DNA of 61,967 bases from Argonema galeatum A003/A1 (GCF_023333595.1 NZ_JAIQZM010000037.1:1-61967), one strand, 5' to 3'; shown: positions 52,137 through 61,685, counted from the stretch's first letter. Numbers and translations: made by a program. Notes: generated by a model not told the origin, from the sequence alone.

Positions 52137-55079
52137 ATGACCCTAGAAATCCGACACGAGCCGGGGAACGGCTACCCCACAGGACAGTCTGAGCCTTCCC
52201 TCGGTAGGGAACACAATAAACGATCGCTCATGCGCCTCCAGCCAACCCTAACGACCCTGGAAACTTGGGGGTTCGGCCTTACGGGTCCTCTGATATGGAT
52301 TAGCGCTGCACCCGCCATACACGCCGCTCTTGGGCCTCAAGCTATCTTCGTCTGGTTGCCAGCAACAATTGTGGGGATGCTGATTAACTTTCAGATGCAA
52401 AGCTTGGGCCGAAAGTGGCCAGAAATGTCAGGAGGAACGCCCAACTATACGGCGCGGCTGCTGAACAAGTATCCCTGGTTGGGTAGGTATGGGGCGATTG
52501 GATACTTTTTTAGTTGGTTATCGGTGCCAACGCTCAACGCCCTGATCCTCACAGCCCTGATCCAAGCCAACCTGAAACCATTAGGGATTTCATGTCCTGA
52601 GATACTCCTCAAAATTGGGTTTACGGTACTCGCCTTTATTGTGGCGTTTAGTGGCACCCGCGCCTTGAGTATCCTGCATTTATGTTTCGTTCTACCCGCT
52701 ACCGGATTCCTCTTAGTTTTTTGCACTCAAGGCATCGGCTGGTTATTACTATCCCCAGATAGCCCCGGCTTTTTTCCCGACAGTTGGCCTAGCTTTTCCT
52801 TGGTTGAATGGGCCAAATGGTCCTTTTTCGCCGTGTACGCTGCTTACTCCTGTGAAACTGCTGCCTCATTTGTCGCTGATAGCCAACGACCTGGGGAGAC
52901 TTTGCGGTTTCTGAGCTTTGTGGCTTGGCTGATTCCTATTCCCTATCTAGCCGGTTCCTGGGTACTGATGCGCTTGGCAACAGAACCGGGCTTAAAAGAC
53001 GACACCTTCTTAAACCTATTATCCGCAGCTAAAATCTTCTGGGGGCCGTGGGCCTCATTTCTGGTGACACTTTTGATCGTCGCAGGCTGCCTCCTAAGTT
53101 CCGCCACAGCGGTTTCTAACACTCCCCGCGTTTTGTACCAACTTGCCTTGGACGGACACATATCGCCAGTATTCGGTGTTGTCTCCCCACGCGGTGTGCT
53201 CGGCCCTGCCCTGTTGCTGACGTTCTTGCTCAGTCTCATCTGTCTAGCTTGGGGAGATACCGCGCGTTTAATAATGGTGGCCGCTAGTGCTGGGATGAGC
53301 GCCTTTACAATAGCCCATTTGGCGCTATGGCTGCGTCGGGATAGGCCAGAAGTGCTATGGCCTTGGTGGTCTGGAGGCTTTTTCCTGGTGGAAACTTTTG
53401 TCCTGATTGTTGGGGGCTTGGCTTGGAACTGGCAAGACCTGCTAATCGGACTGCTTTTGCCGATCGCTATTTTGGCAGTGGATGCTGCGATCCGTCACAT
53501 TGCATTTCCCCCCTTCCATCCTGCGTGGTGGATTAAGCTTTATCGGGGGCAGTCCTACAGGATAAGCAAGGATTTTGTGGCGCTTCAGGTAGGCATCCTG
53601 ATCTTTTTGATCTGTAGCACTGCCGCGATCGCCTGGGTGATTAGAGCCACGTTAGACGGACTTCCAGGCGATGCTGCTAATAATCTCTTGATTGTTCTGG
53701 TGATGACCGTAGGCTTTGTCGGGGTGGGCGTTGCCACCTGGACGAGTTTACCCCAGGTCGTCTCCATGAACGAAGCACGAGAAGGAGCAGAACAACTCTT
53801 TACCATTGCCCTAGATGCGATCGTGGTGCTGGATGAAACTGGAGTGATTCGTCAGACTAATCCCGCTGCTGAAAGCGTTTTCGGAATCGACACCACTGGG
53901 CTCATAGGGCATCCCCTGAACAAACTACTTCCCGGATTGGCTTTTGGGCCCGATCAGTGGCCCAGCCGCAGCGAACAAACTCTTAACCAACCCGATCGCG
54001 ACTCGCGTATCCTCGAAGTTGCCATCTCCGACCGATTCTCTCAAAATGCTTCGCTTTCAAATCAAGGTATGCAAGAATATGTGGTAATTCTGCGCGACAT
54101 TAGCGATCGCAAGCAAGCCCAAGAATCTCTACAAAAAGCTAATGAGGAACTAGAAATCAAAGTTGAGAATCGTACATCTGAACTTACCCATACTGTGCAG
54201 CAATTGCAGAATGAAATTGAAGAGCGCCAGCAGATAGAAGAAAATCTCAAGGCTATGCAAAATCAGATTGTTGTCCAAGAAAAACTAGCTTCTCTGGGCA
54301 GTTTAACAGCAGGGATTGCCCACGAAATCAGAAACCCCTTAAACTTTGTCAACAATTTCTCAGAACTTTCTGCTGAATTAACCGAAGAACTGTTTGAAAA
54401 AATTGAACATCAAGCAGACCGTTTAGATCCGGCAACCAGTGAGGATATTGCCGAGTTATTAACCGATCTCAAAGCCAACCTAAAAAAAATCACTCAACAC
54501 GGTCAAAGAGCCGATAAAATCGTTGGTAATATGCTTTTGCATTCCAGGGGACAAAGTGGCCAGTGGGAAGCCACAGATATCAATAGTTTATTGGCAGAAT
54601 ATATCAATCTAGCCTATCACGGTATGCGAGCCAAGGAAGCTGCTTTTAACATTACCATAGAAACCGACTACGACAATGACATAGGCGAAATAGATGTCGT
54701 GCCACAAGACATCGGTCGGGTTTTTCTTAACATTATTAGCAATGCTTGCTATGCAGCCTATAAAAAGAAACAAGAAATGGGAGAAGAATTTTCACCGGTG
54801 CTTGACGTGAGAACTCGAAATCTTGGTGACGCGATTGAAATCCGCATTCGCGATAATGGCCAAGGGATAAAACCAGAGGTACTCGATAAAATTTTTAATC
54901 CCTTTTTTACTACAAAGCCACCAGCCGAAGGTACTGGTCTAGGTCTTTCTATCAGTCAGGATGTTATTGTCCAGCAACATCGAGGAGAACTAAAAGTCGA
55001 AACAGAAGTAGGAGATTACACAGAGTTTATAATCATCTTGCCCAAAAAAGTAGCCAAAGTTAAGGAGTTAAAAAAATGA
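52137..55079 (+). CDS. APC-permease-like domain fused to PAS-histidine kinase
   Basis: 980 residues, paralogue of the protein at 21799 over its first 650. APC-type membrane domain about 40-460 (ETWGFGLTG, PEMSGGTPNY, CETAASFVADSQRPGE), PPFHPAWW, two further helices (about 480-545), and PAS (about 550-660). From there the two differ: here a coiled coil (665-720) leads to a different HisKA type with His729 in IAHEIRNPLNF and a HATPase (about 830-970) with DNGQGI, FNPFFTTK and GTGLGL, and there is no receiver. Instead a separate receiver gene overlaps its stop codon by four bases (ATGA), indicating translational coupling. The ligand of the permease-like domain is unknown; whether it still transports is unknown. 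Confidence 0.88.
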   Translation: MTLEIRHEPGNGYPTGQSEPSLGREHNKRSLMRLQPTLTTLETWGFGLTGPLIWISAAPAIHAALGPQAIFVWLPATIVGMLINFQMQSLGRKWPEMSGGTPNYTARLLNKYPWLGRYGAIGYFFSWLSVPTLNALILTALIQANLKPLGISCPEILLKIGFTVLAFIVAFSGTRALSILHLCFVLPATGFLLVFCTQGIGWLLLSPDSPGFFPDSWPSFSLVEWAKWSFFAVYAAYSCETAASFVADSQRPGETLRFLSFVAWLIPIPYLAGSWVLMRLATEPGLKDDTFLNLLSAAKIFWGPWASFLVTLLIVAGCLLSSATAVSNTPRVLYQLALDGHISPVFGVVSPRGVLGPALLLTFLLSLICLAWGDTARLIMVAASAGMSAFTIAHLALWLRRDRPEVLWPWWSGGFFLVETFVLIVGGLAWNWQDLLIGLLLPIAILAVDAAIRHIAFPPFHPAWWIKLYRGQSYRISKDFVALQVGILIFLICSTAAIAWVIRATLDGLPGDAANNLLIVLVMTVGFVGVGVATWTSLPQVVSMNEAREGAEQLFTIALDAIVVLDETGVIRQTNPAAESVFGIDTTGLIGHPLNKLLPGLAFGPDQWPSRSEQTLNQPDRDSRILEVAISDRFSQNASLSNQGMQEYVVILRDISDRKQAQESLQKANEELEIKVENRTSELTHTVQQLQNEIEERQQIEENLKAMQNQIVVQEKLASLGSLTAGIAHEIRNPLNFVNNFSELSAELTEELFEKIEHQADRLDPATSEDIAELLTDLKANLKKITQHGQRADKIVGNMLLHSRGQSGQWEATDINSLLAEYINLAYHGMRAKEAAFNITIETDYDNDIGEIDVVPQDIGRVFLNIISNACYAAYKKKQEMGEEFSPVLDVRTRNLGDAIEIRIRDNGQGIKPEVLDKIFNPFFTTKPPAEGTGLGLSISQDVIVQQHRGELKVETEVGDYTEFIIILPKKVAKVKELKK

Positions 55080-55447
55080 AAGTAATGGTAGTAGACGATG
55101 AGGAAGATATCCAGTCACTGTTCAAGCAGAAATTTAGGAAAGAAATCAAAGCAGGGCAAATTGAATTTCATTTTGCCCTGTCAGCAGAGACTGCATTAGA
55201 ATACTTAGAAAACGATGATGAAGCCTCTATTGTCTTAATTTTGTCTGATATTAATATGCCAGGTATGAATGGGCTAGAACTGCTCAAAATTCTAAAAGAA
55301 AAGTTTACCGATTTAAAAGTTTTTATGATCACCGCTTATGGAGATGAGAAAAATTACCAAACAGCAATAGCTTACGGAGCTGATGACTATATTACTAAGC
55401 CTGTTAATTTTGACGTTCTCAAAAATAAAATAATCAATTTGGAGTAA
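55076..55447 (+). CDS. Single-domain response regulator, coupled to the permease-kinase
   Basis: 123 residues. VDDEED acidic pocket (6-10), phospho-acceptor Asp in ILSDINMPG near 58, switch Thr in MITAYGD and Lys in ITKPVNF. The start codon overlaps the stop of the permease-kinase gene, so the two are made together, and this receiver takes the place of the fused receivers of the paralogue in cluster 1. It is the likely direct phospho-acceptor of His729 (inference). The receiver domains of the next two genes resemble it closely (FRKK and TKPxxF motifs). Confidence 0.93.
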   Translation: MKVMVVDDEEDIQSLFKQKFRKEIKAGQIEFHFALSAETALEYLENDDEASIVLILSDINMPGMNGLELLKILKEKFTDLKVFMITAYGDEKNYQTAIAYGADDYITKPVNFDVLKNKIINLE

Positions 55448-55460
55448 ATTTATAATTAAT

Positions 55461-56798
55461 ATGTCAGCAAAAATACTGTTTGTAGATGATGAACCAGATT
55501 TAGAATCTCTAATTTCCCAGAAATTTAGAAAAAAGATCCGCACGGAAGAATGGCAGCTTTTTTTTGCTAATAATGGCGTAAAAGCGCTGGAAAAATTCAA
55601 AGAGCACCCGGATCTAGATATGATAGTGACTGACCTTAATATGCCTGAAATGGATGGTCTGACTTTACTCTCTCAACTTAATCAGATAGACCTCCAACTC
55701 AAAATAGTCGTTATATCAGCCTATAGCGACATGAAAAATATAAGAAATGCAATGAACTTCGGTGCCTTTGACTTTCTAACCAAACCGATAGATTTTCATG
55801 ATCTAGAAATTACCATCTACAAAACGCTGCGCGACGTACAAAACTTAAAAGAAAACCAGCGCTTGCGGGAGTCAGAAGCTTGCGCTAGAGAAGAATCTCA
55901 GCATTTACAGAACTGTATGCAAGACCTAAAAAAGACCCAAGCTCAACTTATTCAGACCGCAAAAATGTCTTCTTTGGGTCAAGTGGTTGCGGGGATTGCC
56001 CATGAAATCAACAACCCCGTCAACTTTATCTACGGCAATATCAGCCACGTCAGTGATTATATCAAAAACCTACTGCACCTGCTGCATCTCTATCAGCAGC
56101 AGTACACTCCTCCCACTTCTGAGATTAAAACTGAAATCGAAGCCATAGATTTGGAATTTATGATAGCAGATTTACCCCAAATTCTGGCTTCAATGAAAGG
56201 GGGTGTTGACCGGATTCAGAAGATTGTTTTATCTTTGCGTAACTTCTCAAGGTTAGATGAAGCTAACATAAAGTCTGTTGACATTCACGAGGGGATTAAA
56301 AGCAGCCTGATGATTTTGCATAATCAACTTCAAACAATGGCAGCGCGTCCAGAGATTCAAGTGATAGAGGAGTACAGCACTCTGCCTTTAGTCGAATGCT
56401 ATGCTGGAGAACTCAACCAGGTGTTTATCAACATCCTTTATAATGCGATTGATGCTTTGAATGAGTGCAACAAACAACGGTCACTAGATGACATCCGCGC
56501 TTGCCCGCTCGCCATTACTATTCGCACTTTTCTGCTAGAGGAAAACTCCCGTGTCGTCATTCAAATTCGGGACAATGGGCTGGGAATGACCGCAGATGTG
56601 AAAGACCGTATTTTTGAACCATTTTTTACTACTAAGCCTGTAGGTGAGGGTACTGGTTTGGGTCTCTATATCAGCTACCAAATTGTACAGGAGAAGCATG
56701 GGGGGGCATTGAAGTGTTTTTCAGAGGAGGGGCAGGGAGCGGAGTTCTGGATTGAAATTCCCATCAGACAAACTAAGGCTGAACTCGACCTGCTTTAA
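55461..56798 (+). CDS. Receiver-histidine kinase hybrid (REC-HisKA-HATPase)
   Basis: 445 residues. Receiver 1-120 with VDDEPD, phospho-acceptor Asp in IVTDLNMPEMDG and TKPIDF; short coiled coil; HisKA with His181 in IAHEINNPVNFIYG; the cyanobacterial spacer (LRNFSRLD); HATPase with NAIDAL, DNGLGM, FEPFFTTK and GTGLGL. Receiver-first kinases are intermediates of phosphorelays. It starts 13 bases after the single receiver, so it belongs to the same operon. No DNA-binding output domain is present in the row. Confidence 0.92.
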   Translation: MSAKILFVDDEPDLESLISQKFRKKIRTEEWQLFFANNGVKALEKFKEHPDLDMIVTDLNMPEMDGLTLLSQLNQIDLQLKIVVISAYSDMKNIRNAMNFGAFDFLTKPIDFHDLEITIYKTLRDVQNLKENQRLRESEACAREESQHLQNCMQDLKKTQAQLIQTAKMSSLGQVVAGIAHEINNPVNFIYGNISHVSDYIKNLLHLLHLYQQQYTPPTSEIKTEIEAIDLEFMIADLPQILASMKGGVDRIQKIVLSLRNFSRLDEANIKSVDIHEGIKSSLMILHNQLQTMAARPEIQVIEEYSTLPLVECYAGELNQVFINILYNAIDALNECNKQRSLDDIRACPLAITIRTFLLEENSRVVIQIRDNGLGMTADVKDRIFEPFFTTKPVGEGTGLGLYISYQIVQEKHGGALKCFSEEGQGAEFWIEIPIRQTKAELDLL

Positions 56799-56932
56799 TC
56801 AATTGGCTTAAAATAAGTAATATCCTTCTATAGCCGTAAGCTGAAAATCAACCCTTTGAGCAATAATGAAATAAGCGATAAAAGTGTGTATGAAATAGCT
56901 TAGGATGAATTCTTCAAATCAGGGAGGAAACT

Positions 56933-58285
56933 ATGCCAGCTAAAATACTTATTGTGGATGATGAACCAGATTTAGAATCCTTAGTTTGCCAAAAATTTAG
57001 AAAAAAACTCCGCACGGAAGAATTCCGGCTTGTTTTTGCCAGTAATGGCGTGGAAGCGCTGGAAAAGCTGCGAGATTACCCGGATATAGACATGGTGCTT
57101 ACTGACATTAATATGCCAGTTATGGATGGTCTAACTTTGCTAGATAAAGTTAATCATATAAATCCGCTTATCCAAACAGTGGTTATGTCCGCCTATGGCG
57201 ACATGGGAAATATCAGAAAGGCGATGAACTGCGGGGCTTTTGACTTTTTGACCAAGCCGATAGATTTTAAGGATTTAGAAATTACTATCAACAAAACGCT
57301 GTACCATGTAGAACAGTTAAAAGAAAACCTCCGCTTGCGACAAGAAAAAGAAGAAGAGTTGCGGCAATCCGAAGCGAGGTGGCTCCAGAAAGCGATGCAA
57401 CTGGAACTTGCCCTCCAAGATTTGCGACAAACTCAAGCTCAGCTGATTCAAACTGAAAAAATGTCTAGTCTAGGTCAGCTAGTTGCCAGTGTCGCCCACG
57501 AAATTAATAACCCGGTTAACTTCATTTATGGCAACCTCAGTCACGTCAGCAACTATACTGACGATTTAGTTGCTTTAATTAACCTTTATCGGCAGCGCTA
57601 TCTCGACTCAGACCCGGATATTGAAGCTTTTATTAAGGAAGTTGACCTCGAATTTGTCATTGAGGATATGCCCAAAATTCTGGACTCAATGAAAATGGGA
57701 TCTGAACGCATCCGTCAGATTGTTTTAACATTGCGGAATTTCTCGCGGGTCGATCAAGCCGAAATGAAACCTGTCAACATTCACGAGGGTATTGACAGTA
57801 CTCTTATTATTTTGCAGAATCGTCTCAAGCCAAAGGCAGAGCGTCCCGGTATTCAAGTTATCAAGGAATATGGTGATTTGCCCTTTGTAGAATGTTATGC
57901 CGGACAACTCAATCAAGTGTTTATGAATCTGTTGAACAATGCCATTGATGCCGTTCAGGAACAGAACAGAGAAACGACACTTCAGCACCCCTCACCTTGC
58001 ATTTGGATTCGTACCTCTGTACTGAATAGCGATCGGGTGAAAATAAGTATAAAAGATAATGGGCTGGGGATGAGCGACAGCGTAAAAGCGCAACTATTTC
58101 AACAATTCTTTACGACTAAGCCAGTGGGCGAAGGCACTGGTTTGGGATTGGCTATCAGTCATCAGATTATTGTGGAAAAGCACGGTGGACAGATGCAGTG
58201 TTTCTCTAAACCGGGAGAGGGAGCAGAATTTTTGATTGATATTCCTATCCGGCAGAGCGATCGCTCACAACTGAAAGCAAGTTAA
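56933..58285 (+). CDS. Receiver-histidine kinase hybrid, tandem paralogue
   Basis: 450 residues, same order and motifs as the previous gene: receiver with Asp in VLTDINMPVMDG, HisKA with His189 in VAHEINNPVNFIYG, HATPase with NAIDAV, DNGLGM, GTGLGL. The F box reads FQQFFTTK, with Gln for the usual Pro. It has its own strong ribosome site (GGGAGG at 56922-56927). A 134-base gap with A/T-rich sequence separates it from the previous gene, so it may have a separate promoter. The pair arose by tandem duplication; the nearly identical first 60 residues support this. Confidence 0.92.
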   Translation: MPAKILIVDDEPDLESLVCQKFRKKLRTEEFRLVFASNGVEALEKLRDYPDIDMVLTDINMPVMDGLTLLDKVNHINPLIQTVVMSAYGDMGNIRKAMNCGAFDFLTKPIDFKDLEITINKTLYHVEQLKENLRLRQEKEEELRQSEARWLQKAMQLELALQDLRQTQAQLIQTEKMSSLGQLVASVAHEINNPVNFIYGNLSHVSNYTDDLVALINLYRQRYLDSDPDIEAFIKEVDLEFVIEDMPKILDSMKMGSERIRQIVLTLRNFSRVDQAEMKPVNIHEGIDSTLIILQNRLKPKAERPGIQVIKEYGDLPFVECYAGQLNQVFMNLLNNAIDAVQEQNRETTLQHPSPCIWIRTSVLNSDRVKISIKDNGLGMSDSVKAQLFQQFFTTKPVGEGTGLGLAISHQIIVEKHGGQMQCFSKPGEGAEFLIDIPIRQSDRSQLKAS

Positions 58286-58310
58286 TTAAAAAGGGACTGG
58301 TGAAAAGGGA

Positions 58311-58382
58311 AGATTTAAAATTTCAGATTGCAAATATAAAATTATTGAATTTTTTTCTATTTTAAATCTGAAATCTGAAATT
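58311..58382. terminator. Probable two-way terminator region of A/T-rich dyads
   Basis: AGATTTAAAA (58311) matches TTTTAAATCT (58360) and AATTTCAGATT (58319) matches AATCTGAAATT (58372) in inverse orientation, between convergent genes, with a T-run at 58350-58356. The two pairings exclude each other. Confidence 0.5.
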
Positions 58383-58411
58383 CTCCTCCCTTGCCCCTTT
58401 TTAGTTTGAAT

Positions 58412-59296
58412 CTACGGTGAGGATTCAGTTCGATCGGGTTGACTTTGAGTTTGAGCTAGAGTTGCTTTAATTCTGGGGGTTTCTAAAAGTTTTTGCGTGT
58501 CTTTTAGAAGACGATCGCCCCAAAGATTATCCTTTAAAAACTCTACATCCGCGTAGCGATCGTCCTTGCGGATAGCTGCTTCTCCCATTGCTAAGCCTTG
58601 TTCCCGATCGCCTTTAGCATAAAGTGCGGCTGCTATGGCTAATGTCGGTTCGGCGGCATCCTTTTCAATAGCTAAGGCTGCTTGCCACTTTTTAATGGCT
58701 CCTTCCACATCACCCTGTTCGTATTTTATCAGTCCGACGTTGTTAATCGCGGGCCAGAATTTGCCATCAGTCGCCACTGCTTTTTCGTACTGGGCGATCG
58801 CATCTGGAAACTTCTTTAAGCGGTAATAGGCATTGCCCAAATCGAATAAAGCCTCTGGGGAATTGGGTTTGAGCTTTAAGCCTTCCTGCAAAGAAGCGAT
58901 CGCTTGTTGGTACTTCTGTTGTTGAAAATAGGCTGAACCCATAGCAAACAAAATCGCAGGTTCATCCGGTTTGAGCGTTCTCGCCCGTTGTAGGGCTGCA
59001 ATTCCTTTGTCTGCTTCATTCGTTTGCAAATACAAGCCTCCTAACAGGAACCAGGCTTGATAATTTTTAGGGGCCAGCTGCGTTGCCAGCCTTGCTCGCG
59101 ACAAAGCTACGTCATATTGTTGGAATTGTGCCAATTGAGCCGCTTCTTGTGCCAGACTCACGCCCTGCTGCTCTAGTTGAGCAGAATCGAGTTGCAGCGT
59201 GTGCGGTACGAGTGCCTGTCCAGAAACTGGCCCAGCCGCACTCAACATACCGAATATAAGCAGAAAATAAAACCAGGGTTTGCGATTGGTAGGCAC
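58412..59296 (-). CDS. Exported tetratricopeptide-repeat protein
   Basis: 294 residues from a GTG at 59296. N-terminal signal peptide (about 1-27: KPWFYFLLIFGMLSAAG, cleavage near SGQA). About six TPR units follow from residue 48 to 235 (motifs such as AWFLLGGLYLQ, AILFAMGSAYFQ, ALFDLGNAYYRL, AINNVGLIKYEQGD), then a tail of about 60 residues. TPR proteins are protein-docking scaffolds; being exported, it acts in the periplasm or lumen. It is divergent from the membrane-fusion protein gene (478-base gap) but no functional link is shown. Confidence 0.88.
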   Translation of the reverse strand: MPTNRKPWFYFLLIFGMLSAAGPVSGQALVPHTLQLDSAQLEQQGVSLAQEAAQLAQFQQYDVALSRARLATQLAPKNYQAWFLLGGLYLQTNEADKGIAALQRARTLKPDEPAILFAMGSAYFQQQKYQQAIASLQEGLKLKPNSPEALFDLGNAYYRLKKFPDAIAQYEKAVATDGKFWPAINNVGLIKYEQGDVEGAIKKWQAALAIEKDAAEPTLAIAAALYAKGDREQGLAMGEAAIRKDDRYADVEFLKDNLWGDRLLKDTQKLLETPRIKATLAQTQSQPDRTESSP

Positions 59297-59774
59297 AGTA
59301 TAGCCTCTAAGTCCAGAAGATATCTTAAATTTACTTCAACCATACTGCATTCTATCGTGGCGGACAAGTTTAGCTGATCGCAAGCTTTCTGGAGTACTGG
59401 GTGCGAAGGGCCCAGTCCTGATTGAGCATTTTTCTTTTGGATTGAAGATTGTAGAACTACTTCAGGACTTACGCTTTTCGCCCCCCTAGCCCCCCAAATC
59501 TGGGGGGCTAGGGGGGCAAAACCTTAGGTTAGTGCGTAAGTCCTGTACTTTACCAATGATGCCAACTACTTACCCAACTGGGGATACCTCGATCGTCCCC
59601 ACATCGCTAGTATTAAGAAAGATGAAGCATCTGGTATACCAGTAGGCAAGTTTATTCAGGCTCGCGCATATATTTTCTAATCGGAGACTAGACGGCTTCT
59701 GGCGATCGGGTGAACCTGTTTTAAACCCCACTGGCGGCAGGCCGGTCTTTAACCTTAGTTGCAAAACTACGAAT
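59297..59774. other. 478-base divergent intergenic region with a miniature-element-like palindrome
   Basis: Contains the 83-base element at 59463-59545. The remaining sequence has no repeats or genes that I recognise. Promoters for the TPR gene and the adaptor gene are expected here. Confidence 0.7.
59463..59545. repeat. 83-bp palindromic element with 12-bp terminal inverted repeats
   Basis: Ends CAGGACTTACGC (59463-59474) and GCGTAAGTCCTG (59534-59545) are perfect inverted repeats. Inside is a perfect 16-bp stem (59480-59495 with 59502-59517, GCCCCCCTAGCCCCCC) around AAATCT. A fragment of the end (GCGTAAGTCCT) is at 41597-41607. Confidence 0.9.
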
Positions 59775-61685
59775 ATGCAAATTCCATTGATTGGCAAAAA
59801 AGTTGACCAGCCCCCGCCCTGGGTGATGGGTTTAATAGCTGTGACGCTTTTAACTGCCTCCGGTAGCACATACTTATATCTAAATCGGGCAACACCAAAA
59901 CAGTCAGACATTGCCGATCTGACCGTACCCGTAGAATCAAAAAACCTCACTCTCCGCATTACCGCCAGCGGTTCGGTGGTGCCAATTCAGACCGTTAACC
60001 TCAGTCCTAAAACTACTGGACGTTTAGCCGAGTTGCGCGTAGAACAGGGAGACAAAGTAAAGCAAGGCCAAATTGTCGCTCGCATGGATGACGATGATAT
60101 CCAGGCTCAGATAGTGCAAGCCAAAGCTAAATTGGAGCAAGCCAAAGCTAACTTTGCCAAAGTGCGTGCGGGAAATCGCCCAGAAGAGATTGCACAAACC
60201 AGAGCGCGTCTGAGCCAATCTGAAGCCCAGCTAGCAGCCGCCCGTGCGGGGAGTCGTCCCGAAGAGATTGCACAAGCCAGAGCGCGTCTAGCCCAAGCCC
60301 AAGCCCAGCTAGCAGCCGCCCGTGCGGGGAGTCGTCCCGAAGAGATTGCACAAGCCAGATCTCGTCTAGCCCAAAGTGAAGCCCAACTAGCCGCTGCCCG
60401 TGCGGGGAGTCGTCCCGAAGAGATTGCACAAGCCAGATCTCGTCTAGCCCAAGTCGAAGCCCAGCTGGCGTCAGTGCAAAGTGCTAATCCGCAACAGATT
60501 GCAGCAGCCAAAGCTCAAGTAGAATCAGCTCAAGCACGGCTGGACTTGGCGCGGGAACGGGTTAATCGCTATCAAAGCTTGCAAAAACAGGGAGCAATTA
60601 CTCGCGATCGCCTCGATGAAGTCCTAACAGACTACCGCACGACTACAGCAACGCTGGATGAAGCCAAACGTCGTTTGGCGCAAGTCGAGAATGGCACTTC
60701 TCCAGCGGAAATTAACCAGCGGCAAGCAGCTGTGGCAGAAGCGCGGCAAGCATTACAGCTGATGCAGAAGGGCACCCGCAGTGAGGAAATTACCCAGCGA
60801 GAAGCAGCTGTTAGAGAAGCCAGACAAGCATTACAGCTGATGCAGAAGGGCACCCGCAGTGAGGAAATTACCCAGCGAGAAGCAGCTGTCAGAGAAACAC
60901 AACAAGCATTACAGCTGATGCAGAATGGTTCTCGCAGTGAGGAAATTGCCCAGCGAGAAGCGACTGTCAGAGAAGCGCAACAAGCCTTACAGCTGATGCA
61001 GAATGGCTCCCGCGTGGAGGATATCGCCCAAGCAGAAGCAAGTGTTAGAGAAGCTCAGGGTCGGTTGCAACAGGTTCAAGTCCAGCTGGAAGATACCATT
61101 ATTCGGGCTCCCTTAGATGGGGTTGTAACGCAGAAATATGCCAATGTGGGCGCTTTCGTGACACCTACTACGTCGGGTTCAAATACCGCTTCGGCGACTT
61201 CCACTTCTATTGTCGCGATCGCAAAAGGTTTGGAAGTTCTGGCGAAAGTCCCGGAAGTGGATATCGGACAAATTAAAAAGGAACAGCCTGTTGAGATTGT
61301 GGCAGACGCCTATTCAGATACGGTGTTTAAGGGTCGCGTGCGCCTGATTGCGCCGGAAGCTGTACTCGATCAAAACGTCACATCTTTCCAGGTGCGTGTC
61401 GCTCTTGATACCGGACTTGACGAGTTGCGTTCTGGCATGAACGTGGATATGACGTTTTTGGGCAACGAGGTGAAAGGTGCCTTAATGGTGCCAACAGTGG
61501 CGATCGTCACCGAAAAGGGACAGACTGGTGTGAAAGTACCGGGTGAGTCGAAAAAATGCGAGTTTCGCGCTGTGACGATCGGGCCAACGATCGAAGACCA
61601 AACTCAGGTTCTGGATGGATTAAAAGAGAGCGATCGCGTCTTCGTTGAGTTACCCAAAGAATGCCAACCAAAACCCGAAAGCTAG
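59775..61685 (+). CDS. HlyD/RND-type periplasmic adaptor (membrane-fusion protein) with expanded coiled-coil hairpin
   Basis: 636 residues; typical adaptors have 350-450. One N-terminal transmembrane helix (about 17-36), first half of the lipoyl domain (about 62-115, LSPKTTGRLAELRV and GQIVARMD), a very long hairpin (about 116-450), second lipoyl half (IIRAPLDGVVTQKYANVGAFV), a beta-barrel domain and a membrane-proximal domain. The hairpin is built of 26-residue repeats on both arms: four units of RAGSRPEEIAQARxRLAQ type going up and five of QKGTRSEEITQREAAVRE type coming down. Adaptors link inner-membrane pumps to a TolC-type outer-membrane channel. No pump gene is inside the window; it may lie just downstream. 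ATG at 59775 has no clear ribosome site. Confidence 0.9.
   Translation: MQIPLIGKKVDQPPPWVMGLIAVTLLTASGSTYLYLNRATPKQSDIADLTVPVESKNLTLRITASGSVVPIQTVNLSPKTTGRLAELRVEQGDKVKQGQIVARMDDDDIQAQIVQAKAKLEQAKANFAKVRAGNRPEEIAQTRARLSQSEAQLAAARAGSRPEEIAQARARLAQAQAQLAAARAGSRPEEIAQARSRLAQSEAQLAAARAGSRPEEIAQARSRLAQVEAQLASVQSANPQQIAAAKAQVESAQARLDLARERVNRYQSLQKQGAITRDRLDEVLTDYRTTTATLDEAKRRLAQVENGTSPAEINQRQAAVAEARQALQLMQKGTRSEEITQREAAVREARQALQLMQKGTRSEEITQREAAVRETQQALQLMQNGSRSEEIAQREATVREAQQALQLMQNGSRVEDIAQAEASVREAQGRLQQVQVQLEDTIIRAPLDGVVTQKYANVGAFVTPTTSGSNTASATSTSIVAIAKGLEVLAKVPEVDIGQIKKEQPVEIVADAYSDTVFKGRVRLIAPEAVLDQNVTSFQVRVALDTGLDELRSGMNVDMTFLGNEVKGALMVPTVAIVTEKGQTGVKVPGESKKCEFRAVTIGPTIEDQTQVLDGLKESDRVFVELPKECQPKPES
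60165..60476 (+). repeat. Four 78-bp tandem repeats coding the ascending hairpin arm
   Basis: Units begin at 60165, 60243, 60321 and 60399, each with CGTGCGGGGAGTCG or a close variant. Units 2-4 are nearly identical at DNA level. Confidence 0.93.
60687..61076 (+). repeat. Five 78-bp tandem repeats coding the descending hairpin arm
   Basis: Units start near 60687, 60765, 60843, 60921 and 60999, with CAGAAGGGCACCCGCAG or a variant. The middle units are nearly identical. Confidence 0.92.
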
